Source: Peptoniphilus catoniae
Lineage (GTDB): Bacteria; Bacillota; Clostridia; Tissierellales; Peptoniphilaceae
Reading direction: 5' to 3'
Assembly (NCBI RefSeq): GCF_901447155.2
Contig: NZ_LR588415.1
Coordinates: forward strand, 44,885 to 108,884
DNA length: 64,000 nt
The notes under the pieces were generated by a model. The model saw only the letters and a program-made list of their open reading frames with translations, had not been told where the DNA came from and searched no databases. This document shows, in pieces, positions 8,845 to 17,049 of this stretch. The number at the start of each line of letters is the position of its first letter. Position 1 is the stretch's first letter. A program made the translations under genes and the position numbers.

Positions 8845-10314
8845 ATGTCAGATAATGATTATTCTGTTGAGAGTAAATATTTAAAAAAAGAAGTGGAAGA
8901 TAATAACTTAATAGAGGAAGAATTAAGTGAAGAGGAGCGAATTGAAAAAGCCCTTTCAGAAAAAGTAGGAATTAAAGCTGATTATGACAGTATTAATAGC
9001 AAAAATATTCTGAAGTTTTTATTTTTTTCAGGAATAGGAGTATTTTTATTCTTTATACCTTGTCTTAAGTATGGTGATGAAACCGTTGTACCTATGGTAT
9101 TTCTGGTAAACTTTGCCACAGATGCTGTAGCCGGAATAAAAAACTATTTAACTATGATAGTGTGCATAACCCTTTCTATAACCTATAATATTTCAAAATT
9201 TTATAAAAAGGGTGAAATTTATAAGTTTCACCAAAAAGACGGTCCTATTACTGCAAGTCTATACTATTTGGCTGCCATATTTTCTTTTATGATTGTTTTT
9301 CAAGTGGGACCTAAACAAATACTTGATCCTGAAGTAGGAACAACTGCAATAAGCCTTGCAGGTAACACCATGTTTACAGTAACTATAGCAGGCTGGTTGG
9401 TAACATTTTTAACTGAGTTCGGCATTCTTGAATTTATAGGAACACTTATAGAACCTGTAATGCGTAGAGTCTTTAAACTGCCAGGGCAATCAGCTGTAAA
9501 TGCTCTTTCCGCCTTTGTAGCAGCACCGGCAGTTGGAGTTTTTATGACAAACAAGCTTTACCATGAAAATGTTTATACTGAAAAGGAAGCTGCAAGTATT
9601 ATGACAAGTTTTTCTTTAGTATCTCTAGGATTTTTCGCCCTACTTGTATCAATTACAAATACGCCCTATATGTATGGTAATGTAGCTCTTACATCTTTAG
9701 CTACAGCTTTTATTATTGCCGTTATTATGATAAGGATACCACCACTTTCAAGGAAGAAGGACGTTTATATGGACGGATTTGTTCAAACAGCCGCTATGAG
9801 AAAGGGTGGAAAATACACTAAAGATATTTTTAAAAAAGCTCTTGCAACAGCTACAACTAAGGCAAGAGATGCAGAGTATTCAGTACTTTTAACATCAATT
9901 AAAGAAGCCCTATCCTTTGCCTTAAAGATAGTGGCATTTGTACAAGTATTAACGGTTCTTTCAATGGTACTTAGTATATACACTCCGGTATTTGACATAA
10001 TTGGCAAGCCGATGGTACCTTATTTAAAGCTTGTAGGCATAGCAGATGCTGAGATCGTTGCACCTGCAACCTTAGTTGGTATAGCTGAAATTGCCTTGCC
10101 GGTAATGACTATAGCAGGAAAGGCAATAGCACCTGCAAGTATATTCTTTGTAGTTGTCCTTTCAACTGTACAAATTATATTTTTCTCAGAAAGTGCCAAT
10201 GCTATGTTGCAATCAGATGTAGGCCTTAGTTTTGGAGAGCTTGTAGTAATATTTTTAATTAGAACATTTATAGCTATTCCTATAGTTGCTTTAGTTGCAA
10301 ACTTTTTATATTAA
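8845..10314 (+). CDS. YjiH-type membrane transporter, paralogue 2
   Basis: A 489-residue paralogue of the protein at 1241-2674, with the same segment order and strong identity in the membrane core (TVTIAGWLVTFLTEFGILEF, VMRRVFKLPGQSAVNALSAF, ALPVMTIAGKAIAPASIFF). Its N-terminal cytoplasmic segment is longer and different. The pair has drifted visibly while the linked acd copies have not, so the module duplication is old and only acd has been homogenised. The substrate is unknown. The start follows AAAGGGGGAAG. The gene ends before a strong terminator. Confidence 0.8.
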   Translation: MSDNDYSVESKYLKKEVEDNNLIEEELSEEERIEKALSEKVGIKADYDSINSKNILKFLFFSGIGVFLFFIPCLKYGDETVVPMVFLVNFATDAVAGIKNYLTMIVCITLSITYNISKFYKKGEIYKFHQKDGPITASLYYLAAIFSFMIVFQVGPKQILDPEVGTTAISLAGNTMFTVTIAGWLVTFLTEFGILEFIGTLIEPVMRRVFKLPGQSAVNALSAFVAAPAVGVFMTNKLYHENVYTEKEAASIMTSFSLVSLGFFALLVSITNTPYMYGNVALTSLATAFIIAVIMIRIPPLSRKKDVYMDGFVQTAAMRKGGKYTKDIFKKALATATTKARDAEYSVLLTSIKEALSFALKIVAFVQVLTVLSMVLSIYTPVFDIIGKPMVPYLKLVGIADAEIVAPATLVGIAEIALPVMTIAGKAIAPASIFFVVVLSTVQIIFFSESANAMLQSDVGLSFGELVVIFLIRTFIAIPIVALVANFLY

Positions 10315-10331
10315 ATAATCAGCTTATTAAG

Positions 10332-10356
10332 GAGCCTTAACAGTAAGGCTCTTTTT
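10332..10356 (+). terminator. Terminator after YjiH paralogue 2
   Basis: 8-bp stem (10332-10339 with 10344-10351), ACAG loop, then T5 and a T-rich stretch. Confidence 0.9.
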
Positions 10357-10383
10357 ATTTTGCCTTTAATTCTATGAACGATT

Positions 10384-10411
10384 AAAAAAACAGGGCTTAT
10401 AAATCCCTGTT
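10384..10411 (-). terminator. Terminator of the sigma-54 regulator gene
   Basis: On the minus strand a 7-bp stem (10411-10405 with 10395-10389) is followed by a T7 run. The stem overlaps the stop codon of the regulator. Confidence 0.8.
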
Positions 10412-12191
10412 AGTTTAAGTTAAATCTATATAATTTTCTGTAAAGAGTTGAAAGGTTAATTCCTAACTTTTCAGATATAATTTTTTTGGACTTTGTAGTC
10501 TCTCCATAGGTAGTTAAAAGATTTGAAATAATATTTTTTTCAAACTCATCAGTCATATCCTGCAAGGTCATACCCTGTTTAAAATTTAAAGAAGAAGCTT
10601 TAGTGTAGGAAGGGTCCCTGTAGCTGTTAAAGGATGGCGGCAGATCCTTAGGACTTATGACTTTGTCTGTAGAAACATTAACCAAATATTCAATTACATT
10701 TTCAAGCTCCCTTACATTTCCCTTCCAGTAGGCGTTTTTAAAAATTTCCATTAGCTCATTTGAGAAAACCTTCTTATCCTTGCCAAGCATAATACAATAA
10801 TCTGAAAGCTTTGATTCTGCAATAAGTTTGATGTCTTCCTTTCTGTCCCTTAAAGGAGGAAGTTCAAGAGGAATTACATTAAGTCTGTAGTAAAGGTCCT
10901 CTCTAAATTCACCCGCAGCTACCATTTCTTCCAAATTTCTGTTTGTTGCACTAATAAGTCTGAAATCTACATTAATTACCCTTTTGCCTCCAAGTCTTAC
11001 AAAGTTTCCGTCTTGAAGAACTCTTAAAAGTTTAGGCTGAAGGCTTAGGGGCAAATCTCCTATTTCGTCTAGAAAGAGAGTACCTCCATTAGCAAGCTCA
11101 AGCCTACCGACCTTACCTGAAACCCTTGCTCCTGTAAAGGCACCTTCTTCATAGCCGAAAAGTTCACTTTCAAGAAGATTATCAGGGATAGAGGCGCAAT
11201 TTATTGAAATGTAGGAGTTGTACTTACGAGGAGAGTTTTTGTGAATGGATTTGGCGAAAAGCTCCTTACCCGTTCCACTTTCCCCTCTTATCATTACTGA
11301 AGAATCACCTTCTGCAACTTGTTTAGCAAGGTTAATTGTATTTCTAATTGCAGCCGAGTTTCCTAAAATATATTCAAAATTAACATTGTTTTGATCTTCT
11401 ATAATGTTATAGGCATTGATAAGCTCCTTAGAGTAACTGGAAACTTGAAAAATATAGGTTTGAACTTTTCCGTTGACGGAATTTTCTATAGTTCTTACTA
11501 TAAATTCATTTTTTTGGCTTATAGGTCTTCCTTTAATGTAGTAGATACTTTTTTTGTTTTTAGGGTTAAAGTTCTTAAAGATGTCAAAAATTGTAACCTC
11601 TTTAAGAACTCCGTCGCCTATGCCTAAAAGCTTTTGAATTTTGTTGTTGTAATTTATTATTTTAAAATCCGAATCAGCCAAAATTATTCCATAGTCCAAA
11701 GCATTTACTATATTTGAAAACTCTTCATTTCTAAGAGACAGATTATTAATAGTTGCCTCATAATTCAAGTTGCCTGCAAGGAGAAGACTAAGCTTTTTTA
11801 AAAACAAATCTATTTCCTTTTGATGAGAGTAAATATATTCTTTTTGCTCCTGATTAAAGGCTATTAAGCCTATAACACCTAAAGTTTCATTGTTCTTGGA
11901 TAAAATAGGATATCCTATAGTAGCCACCTCTTGGCATTGGTTGGAAGATTGACAGTTGTGACATCTTTGACTTATGCCCTTTTCAATTATAAGCTCCGGT
12001 TTTTTGTTTGTGAGTATATAACTGTAAGAACAATCCTTAGGCAGTTGCTCGCCGATTCGGTCCTTATAAAGACCTGTAGCAGCTATTCTGATTAAGTCAG
12101 TATTAATTATAGTTACATCAACAGATAGTATAGAGCTTATAGCATCTGCCACTTCTCTAACAGAATTTTTTATATTAATAAGTTCTTTCAT
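10410..12191 (-). CDS. Sigma-54-dependent activator with Cys-containing sensor, PAS, AAA+ and Fis domains
   Basis: The 593-residue protein has four parts. A GAF-like N-terminal sensor (about 1-140) carries a Cys cluster, CHNCQSSNQC, with Cys77, Cys80 and Cys86. A PAS domain spans about 155-260. The AAA+ sigma-54 activation domain (about 275-500) has Walker A GESGTGKE (303-310), GAFTGA (350-355) and Walker B LFLDEIG. A Fis-type helix-turn-helix ends the protein. The start at 12191 is preceded by AGGTG; an upstream in-frame ATG at 12236 lacks a ribosome site. It reads away from the cysteine-desulfidase-family gene, which has a canonical sigma-54 promoter, so that gene is the likely target. The three Cys could bind metal, an Fe-S cluster or a thiol; this is inference. 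Confidence 0.92.
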   Translation of the reverse strand: MKELINIKNSVREVADAISSILSVDVTIINTDLIRIAATGLYKDRIGEQLPKDCSYSYILTNKKPELIIEKGISQRCHNCQSSNQCQEVATIGYPILSKNNETLGVIGLIAFNQEQKEYIYSHQKEIDLFLKKLSLLLAGNLNYEATINNLSLRNEEFSNIVNALDYGIILADSDFKIINYNNKIQKLLGIGDGVLKEVTIFDIFKNFNPKNKKSIYYIKGRPISQKNEFIVRTIENSVNGKVQTYIFQVSSYSKELINAYNIIEDQNNVNFEYILGNSAAIRNTINLAKQVAEGDSSVMIRGESGTGKELFAKSIHKNSPRKYNSYISINCASIPDNLLESELFGYEEGAFTGARVSGKVGRLELANGGTLFLDEIGDLPLSLQPKLLRVLQDGNFVRLGGKRVINVDFRLISATNRNLEEMVAAGEFREDLYYRLNVIPLELPPLRDRKEDIKLIAESKLSDYCIMLGKDKKVFSNELMEIFKNAYWKGNVRELENVIEYLVNVSTDKVISPKDLPPSFNSYRDPSYTKASSLNFKQGMTLQDMTDEFEKNIISNLLTTYGETTKSKKIISEKLGINLSTLYRKLYRFNLN

Positions 12192-12221
12192 AGAATCACC
12201 TAGATAAATTTTACATAAAAG

Positions 12222-12284
12222 TTTGCATAAATGCAAATTTAATTATCATATTTGCAAATTTAATAAAAACAAAAATTTGCAAAT
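12222..12284. promoter_or_regulatory. Three palindromic upstream activator sites
   Basis: TTTGCATAAATGCAAA (12222-12237) and two copies of the perfect palindrome ATTTGCAAAT (12250-12259 and 12275-12284) lie 20-90 bases upstream of the -24/-12 promoter at 12306. The last two are 25 bases apart. Repeated dyads in this place fit enhancer sites for the divergent sigma-54 activator, and they also cover its own likely promoter region. Confidence 0.7.
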
Positions 12285-12305
12285 CCGAAAACTCTCTTTA
12301 AATAA

Positions 12306-12322
12306 TTGGCACAATAATTGCT
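12306..12322 (+). promoter_or_regulatory. Sigma-54 (-24/-12) promoter
   Basis: TTGGCACAATAATTGCT matches the TGGCAC-N5-TTGC consensus. The invariant GG (12308-12309) and GC (12320-12321) have the required 10 bases between them. It is 64 bases before the start codon at 12386. Confidence 0.9.
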
Positions 12323-12385
12323 TATATATAAAGTGTAAGTAAATTTAGGTAAAAATAATTTTAATATTTATAGAAGGAGTGGAGT

Positions 12386-13627
12386 ATGGATTACAAAGAA
12401 TTCTTAAGAGCGGAGTTAATACCTGCCTTCGGATGTACTGAGCCTATAGCTCTTGCTTATGCGGCAGCTAAGGCGAAGGAAGTTCTTGGAGAAGAACCGG
12501 ATGGAATTGTTGCAAATTTGTCAGGTAATATGATAAAAAATGCCAACTCAGTTAAGGTTCCGGGAACTGAAGGAAGAAAAGGAATAGAAATTTCGCTTGT
12601 AGCAGGTGCTTTTCTGGGAGATGCTGATAAAAAACTTGAAGTTTTAGCTAATATTGACAAGTCAAGACTTGAAGAATGTGACAAATTAATTGAGAAGGGG
12701 ATCTGCAAGGTAAACCATGTGCCGGGTATTGAATCTCTATATATAGATGTAAATCTTACTAAAGGAGATCAAAGCTCAAGAGTTGTTATAGAACATGATC
12801 ATACAAATATAATTCTTATTGAAAAGAATAAGGAAGTTATTTTTGAAAAGGATTCAAGTAAAGTTGAGGAATCTGAAGTTGAACTAAGCTTTGACAAAAT
12901 TTACGATTTTGCCAAAGAGGTTGACTACTCCGACATTAAAGAAATATTTGACCTTCAAATGGAATATAACTACGCTATTGCCAAGGAAGGTATAAAAAAT
13001 GATTGGGGAGCAAATATAGGCAGCATAATTTTGGAAAATGCAAAAGATAATGAAAGAGAAGAAATTGCAGCCTATGCCAGTGCAGGTTCAGATGCCAGAA
13101 TGAGCGGTTGTGAAATGCCTGTAGTAATTAATTCAGGTTCAGGCAACCAAGGTATTACAGTTGCAGTACCTATAATAGTTTACGCAAAGAATCACAAAAT
13201 AGAAGGGGACATCCTTTACAGATCCTTAATATTTGCAAATCTTATAGGCCTATATATCAAGCAAGGAATAGGAAAGCTTTCAGCTTACTGCGGAGTTGTA
13301 GCTGCAGCATCTGCATCAATGTGTGGAATAGCTATGCTTCAGGGAGAGGACAGACAAATTATTAAGGAAACACTTTCCAATGCTCTTGCAACTAATTCAG
13401 GTATGATTTGTGACGGAGCTAAACCTTCTTGTGCCATGAAAATAGCATCAAGCATAAGAAGTGCCTTTTTAGCATTGGATCAAGCTAAAAGTGGCAACTC
13501 TTTTAAAGCCGGAGACGGAATAGTAAAAGATGACATTGATAAAACAGTTAAAACTGTAGGAAATATTGCAAGATTTGGAATGCAGAAAACAGATGAGGTT
13601 ATTTTAGAGGAGATGCTTAATAACTAA
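12386..13627 (+). CDS. cyuA: L-cysteine desulfidase / serine dehydratase-alpha-like family (CyuA/YhaM)
   Basis: The 413-residue protein belongs to the UPF0597/CyuA family. Cys17 (AFGCTEP) and Cys302, Cys342 and Cys349 (YCGVV, ICDGAKPSC) match the conserved Cys of archaeal L-cysteine desulfidase, with the same 40- and 7-residue spacings, so a [4Fe-4S] cluster is likely. The family reaction is L-cysteine to pyruvate, ammonia and sulfide. A sigma-54 promoter and a divergent activator show inducible control, probably by the substrate. AAGGAGTG precedes the ATG. Action on serine or another beta-substituted amino acid cannot be excluded. The transporter genes downstream have their own promoter. Confidence 0.85.
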   Translation: MDYKEFLRAELIPAFGCTEPIALAYAAAKAKEVLGEEPDGIVANLSGNMIKNANSVKVPGTEGRKGIEISLVAGAFLGDADKKLEVLANIDKSRLEECDKLIEKGICKVNHVPGIESLYIDVNLTKGDQSSRVVIEHDHTNIILIEKNKEVIFEKDSSKVEESEVELSFDKIYDFAKEVDYSDIKEIFDLQMEYNYAIAKEGIKNDWGANIGSIILENAKDNEREEIAAYASAGSDARMSGCEMPVVINSGSGNQGITVAVPIIVYAKNHKIEGDILYRSLIFANLIGLYIKQGIGKLSAYCGVVAAASASMCGIAMLQGEDRQIIKETLSNALATNSGMICDGAKPSCAMKIASSIRSAFLALDQAKSGNSFKAGDGIVKDDIDKTVKTVGNIARFGMQKTDEVILEEMLNN

Positions 13628-13774
13628 GTCTATAAGCCTGTCTTATAGGCAGGTCTACATAAAAAATAAGACAATATGAAAAAGTAACAAGGCCTTTTAT
13701 TTAATAAAGTATAAAAGATTTATCAAAAAAGCATACAAAATTTTTAATTTATCCATAGTTATAATTCTAATTTA

Positions 13775-13783
13775 TGATATAAT
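13775..13783 (+). promoter_or_regulatory. Extended -10 promoter for the tct transporter operon
   Basis: TGATATAAT (13775-13783) is an extended -10 element with no good -35. The gap 13628-13874 also has a short inverted repeat just after cyuA (13628-13650, no T-run) and a leader stem GTCTTTA/TAAAGAC (13805-13811 with 13835-13841). Confidence 0.5.
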
Positions 13784-13874
13784 TTTACTTGTATTTGTAA
13801 AATGGTCTTTATATAACTTTTTAGGTTTAGTAATTAAAGACTAAAATAATGAATAAATTTTAAGGGGGACAATT

Positions 13875-14960
13875 ATGTTTAAGAAGAACGGAATCATAGT
13901 TTCAATCCTTGCGCTTATTTTGGTTATGAGTGTTGCCGCTTGCGGTAAAAAGGAAAACGCTACTAACAATTCAAAAGAGGCAAATACTGAAACTACAGAA
14001 ACAACTACAAATGAAACTACCGAAACTACCGGTACAAGTAGTTTAAGACCTGAAGGTCTACCTGAAGATTATCCTAATAAAGATATTACTTATCTATATG
14101 GATTCTCAGCAGGATCAATTCAAGATGCTTATATCAGAATTCTATTTGACAAGATTAAAGAAATGGAAGGCTGGAAACATGGTATGGTAGTTAACTACCA
14201 AGAAGGTGCCAGCGGAAGAATTGAATGGAACCAACTTGCAACAGCAAAACCTGACGGATATACTATAGGATTTACACCAAGTGCAATAGCAATTCCTTCA
14301 GTATCTGAAAAGGGCAAAAACAGTTTTGATTTTGACTCATTTGATTATACTTTCAATATGATGAGTGACCCGGGTGCAATCGGTGTTGCTGCGAACTCAC
14401 CTTACAATTCTCTAAAAGAATTGGTAGCTGCAGCTAAGGAAAAACCGGGAACAATTTCCATCGGTGTTACTTCAGCAATAGGATCAGAAGGTCTAACGGT
14501 TAAACAAATTCAAAAGCTTGAAGGAGCTAAATTTAATATTACAGCCTTTGATGGTGGTGCGGACGTTGTAGCTAACGTAATAGGCGGACACATTGATGCA
14601 TTCTGTCTAAACGTAGGAGATACTACCAGCTTCCTTGAAAATGGACAAATTAAAGTTCTTGCAACAGGTGCAAGTGAAAGATCTCCGTATTTACCTGACG
14701 TACCTACTTACCAAGAAGAAGGTTATGATGTAACTCAAGCAAGTATGAGAACAATATCTTTCCCTAAGGGAGTAGATCCTGCAATTAGAAAATACATTGA
14801 AAATTGTCTAATGGCTGCGGCTAATGATCCTGAAGTAAAGGCAAAGGCTGAAGAAATGAAGATTCCGGTAGACAGCAAGGGATCAGAAGAAATTACAGCT
14901 GAATTTACTAAACAATATGAAGCATTATTAAAGCTTTGGGAATCTGATCCATGGCAATAG
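13875..14960 (+). CDS. Tripartite tricarboxylate transporter substrate-binding lipoprotein (TctC family)
   Basis: A 361-residue secreted solute-binding protein. The lipoprotein signal ends at VAAC, giving lipidated Cys23, and a Thr/Glu-rich linker (about 28-58) leads to the Bug/TctC periplasmic fold. Features include EGASGRIEWNQLATAKPDGYT and the second-lobe GGADVVANVIGGHIDAF. It catches a carboxylate or related ligand outside the membrane for the permease encoded by the next two genes. The ligand is unknown. A GC-rich hairpin with five T residues directly follows and should leave this subunit in excess over the membrane subunits. AAGGGGG precedes the start. Confidence 0.9.
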   Translation: MFKKNGIIVSILALILVMSVAACGKKENATNNSKEANTETTETTTNETTETTGTSSLRPEGLPEDYPNKDITYLYGFSAGSIQDAYIRILFDKIKEMEGWKHGMVVNYQEGASGRIEWNQLATAKPDGYTIGFTPSAIAIPSVSEKGKNSFDFDSFDYTFNMMSDPGAIGVAANSPYNSLKELVAAAKEKPGTISIGVTSAIGSEGLTVKQIQKLEGAKFNITAFDGGADVVANVIGGHIDAFCLNVGDTTSFLENGQIKVLATGASERSPYLPDVPTYQEEGYDVTQASMRTISFPKGVDPAIRKYIENCLMAAANDPEVKAKAEEMKIPVDSKGSEEITAEFTKQYEALLKLWESDPWQ

Positions 14961-14980
14961 TTTAAAGACTGATATTAAAG

Positions 14981-15004
14981 GGGAGGAAATTTTCCTCCCT
15001 TTTT
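14981..15004 (+). terminator. Intraoperon partial terminator between tctC and tctB
   Basis: 8-bp stem GGGAGGAA/TTCCTCCC (14981-14988 with 14992-14999), ATT loop, T5. Placed after the binding-protein gene, it would let most transcripts stop there and a fraction continue into the permease genes. Confidence 0.75.
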
Positions 15005-15025
15005 AAAAAGGTAAGGAGTGTATAA

Positions 15026-15514
15026 ATGGAATCAAAGGAAATAAAAAATGAAAACCGCGAAGTAAAATCAGAAGAAAAAAGAACCGGTTTCAATTACAAC
15101 TTCATATCTGTAGCCATTCTTTATATATGGGCCCTGGCCTTTATATTTGAAACGGGAAAAATTGAAGAGCCTGACTCAAGGATTTTCCCCTATGCAGTTT
15201 CAGCTTTTGCAATATTTCTTGCAACGATACTTCTTCTAAGTTCAATTTTTGGGAAAAGAAGATACGAGGAATTTGATTTTAGCGGAACAGGAAAGGCTGT
15301 TAAATATGGAATTATTTTAGTAGGTTATGTAATTTTAGTTGCATTATTCGGATTTTATATAGCTACACCTATTTATATGATGGTAGGTATGTATTCTTTA
15401 GGACAGAGAAAAATTCCTCTTATGGTTGCAGTTTCAGTAATAACTCCTGTAATTGTATATGTTTTTTTCCAAGTGCTATTGAAGCTTCAAATTCCTAAAG
15501 GAATGTTTTTCTAA
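15026..15514 (+). CDS. TctB-family small membrane subunit
   Basis: 162 residues: a charged N-terminal tail of about 25 residues, then four hydrophobic segments, the usual layout of the small TctB subunit of tripartite tricarboxylate transporters. Sequence conservation in this family is low, so the call rests on size, topology and the position between binding-protein and TctA genes. The tctA start follows after 10 bases, indicating translational coupling. TAAGGAGTG lies before the ATG. Confidence 0.85.
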   Translation: MESKEIKNENREVKSEEKRTGFNYNFISVAILYIWALAFIFETGKIEEPDSRIFPYAVSAFAIFLATILLLSSIFGKRRYEEFDFSGTGKAVKYGIILVGYVILVALFGFYIATPIYMMVGMYSLGQRKIPLMVAVSVITPVIVYVFFQVLLKLQIPKGMFF

Positions 15515-15524
15515 GGAGGCACAG

Positions 15525-17018
15525 ATGGATTTTTTAAGCTACGCTTTAACTTTATTTACATTTGACAATATGTTATGGCTTACCATAGGTTCAGTAGTGG
15601 GATCTATTCTTGGAGCTCTTCCCGGAATGTCAGCTACAACCGGTATAGCTATATTTTTGCCTGTTACTTTCGGTTTGCCACCGGTTACAGGACTTATAAC
15701 TTTAGCGGCAATTTATGTTAATGCATCTTACGGAGGTAATATTACAGCAGTTTTAATAAATACTCCGGGAACTGATGACTCATTATTTATGACAATTGAC
15801 GGATATCCCATGACAGTTAGAGGAGAAGGTCTTAAGGCCATAGGAGTTACCACCTTTAGTGCTTTTGTTGGAGGCATGGTAGGTAGTATTGCTCTTTTAT
15901 TTATAGCACCACCTCTAGCACAAATTGCAGTAAAATTTGGACCTGTTGAGTTGTTTTTAACTACTATGATGGGTATTGTAATAATAGTAGGTTTATCTAA
16001 GGAAAACATGCTAAAAGGCCTTGCCAGTGCGTCATTGGGGCTACTTTGTTCAGTAGTTGGAGTAGATGGCGTAACAGGTATGAGCAGGTTGAACTTCGGG
16101 ATTCATCCGATTTTTGACTCTCTACCTTTACTTCCTGTAGTTCTTGGACTTTTTGCAGTATCACAAGTGCTTATAATGGTTGCTGAAGATCAGGATACTA
16201 TAGCTATTGACGGTTCAAGTATGAAAGGCAGTCCGTTTTTGTCAATGAAGGATCACCTACATATATTAGGAACAAATATAAGATCTGCAATTATAGGAAC
16301 TATAGTAGGTATTATACCTGCAGCAGGTACAACAGTTGCAGCAGGTATCAGCTACAATATAGCGAAAAAAACAGATAAAAGGCCTGAAACCTTCGGAAAG
16401 GGAAATGAAAGAGGACTTGCAGCGGTATCTGCAGCAAACAATGCTGTAGTAGGCGGATCAATGGTACCTTTACTTACTTTAGGTATTCCAGGAAACGGTA
16501 CATCAGCACTATTTCTTGGAGGACTTTTAATCCATGGTCTTGCTCCAGGGGTTCAACTTTTTGAAAGAAGTGCAGATGTTGCCTACGGTTTAATTTTCGG
16601 TTTTATGTTTGCCAATTTGTTTATCCTTTTAATAGGACTTTTCGGAGCACCTTTATATGCAAGAGTTACAATTATACCTAAGAGCATACTTATTCCTGTA
16701 GTAGGATGTTTCTGCGTACTTGGAGCATTTACTTTCAGATCATTGGTATTTGATATATTTCTAATATTATTCTTCGGATTTATAGGATACTATATGATAA
16801 GAGCAAATTTCTCTATGGCACCTTTTGTACTTGCCTTTGTACTTGGCAAGACTACTGAAATAAGTCTTAGAAGGGCCATGTCTCTTTATGGAGGAGCAGG
16901 AATGGTGCAAGCTTTCACAAAGCCGATTCCGCTACTTTTAATTGCTGTAAACTTAATATTTTTACTGTCACCTTTTATAGATGACTTTAAAAAGTTAATT
17001 TTTAAAAAGAAGGCTTAG
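15525..17018 (+). CDS. TctA-family large permease subunit
   Basis: 497 residues with about eleven to twelve membrane segments and the family repeats: GALPGMSATTGIAIFLPVTF near 30-50, NASYGGNITAVLINTPGTDDS near 65-86, and the second-half equivalents IIPAAGTTVAAGISYNIAK and TLGIPGNGTSALFLGGLLIHG. It forms the channel of the secondary tripartite transporter, driven by a cation gradient. Length and motifs are normal. A URO-D-family gene begins 31 bases downstream and is probably in the same transcript. Confidence 0.93.
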   Translation: MDFLSYALTLFTFDNMLWLTIGSVVGSILGALPGMSATTGIAIFLPVTFGLPPVTGLITLAAIYVNASYGGNITAVLINTPGTDDSLFMTIDGYPMTVRGEGLKAIGVTTFSAFVGGMVGSIALLFIAPPLAQIAVKFGPVELFLTTMMGIVIIVGLSKENMLKGLASASLGLLCSVVGVDGVTGMSRLNFGIHPIFDSLPLLPVVLGLFAVSQVLIMVAEDQDTIAIDGSSMKGSPFLSMKDHLHILGTNIRSAIIGTIVGIIPAAGTTVAAGISYNIAKKTDKRPETFGKGNERGLAAVSAANNAVVGGSMVPLLTLGIPGNGTSALFLGGLLIHGLAPGVQLFERSADVAYGLIFGFMFANLFILLIGLFGAPLYARVTIIPKSILIPVVGCFCVLGAFTFRSLVFDIFLILFFGFIGYYMIRANFSMAPFVLAFVLGKTTEISLRRAMSLYGGAGMVQAFTKPIPLLLIAVNLIFLLSPFIDDFKKLIFKKKA

Positions 17019-17049
17019 AACTGGTTATTTATAAGGAGAACTGAACTAT

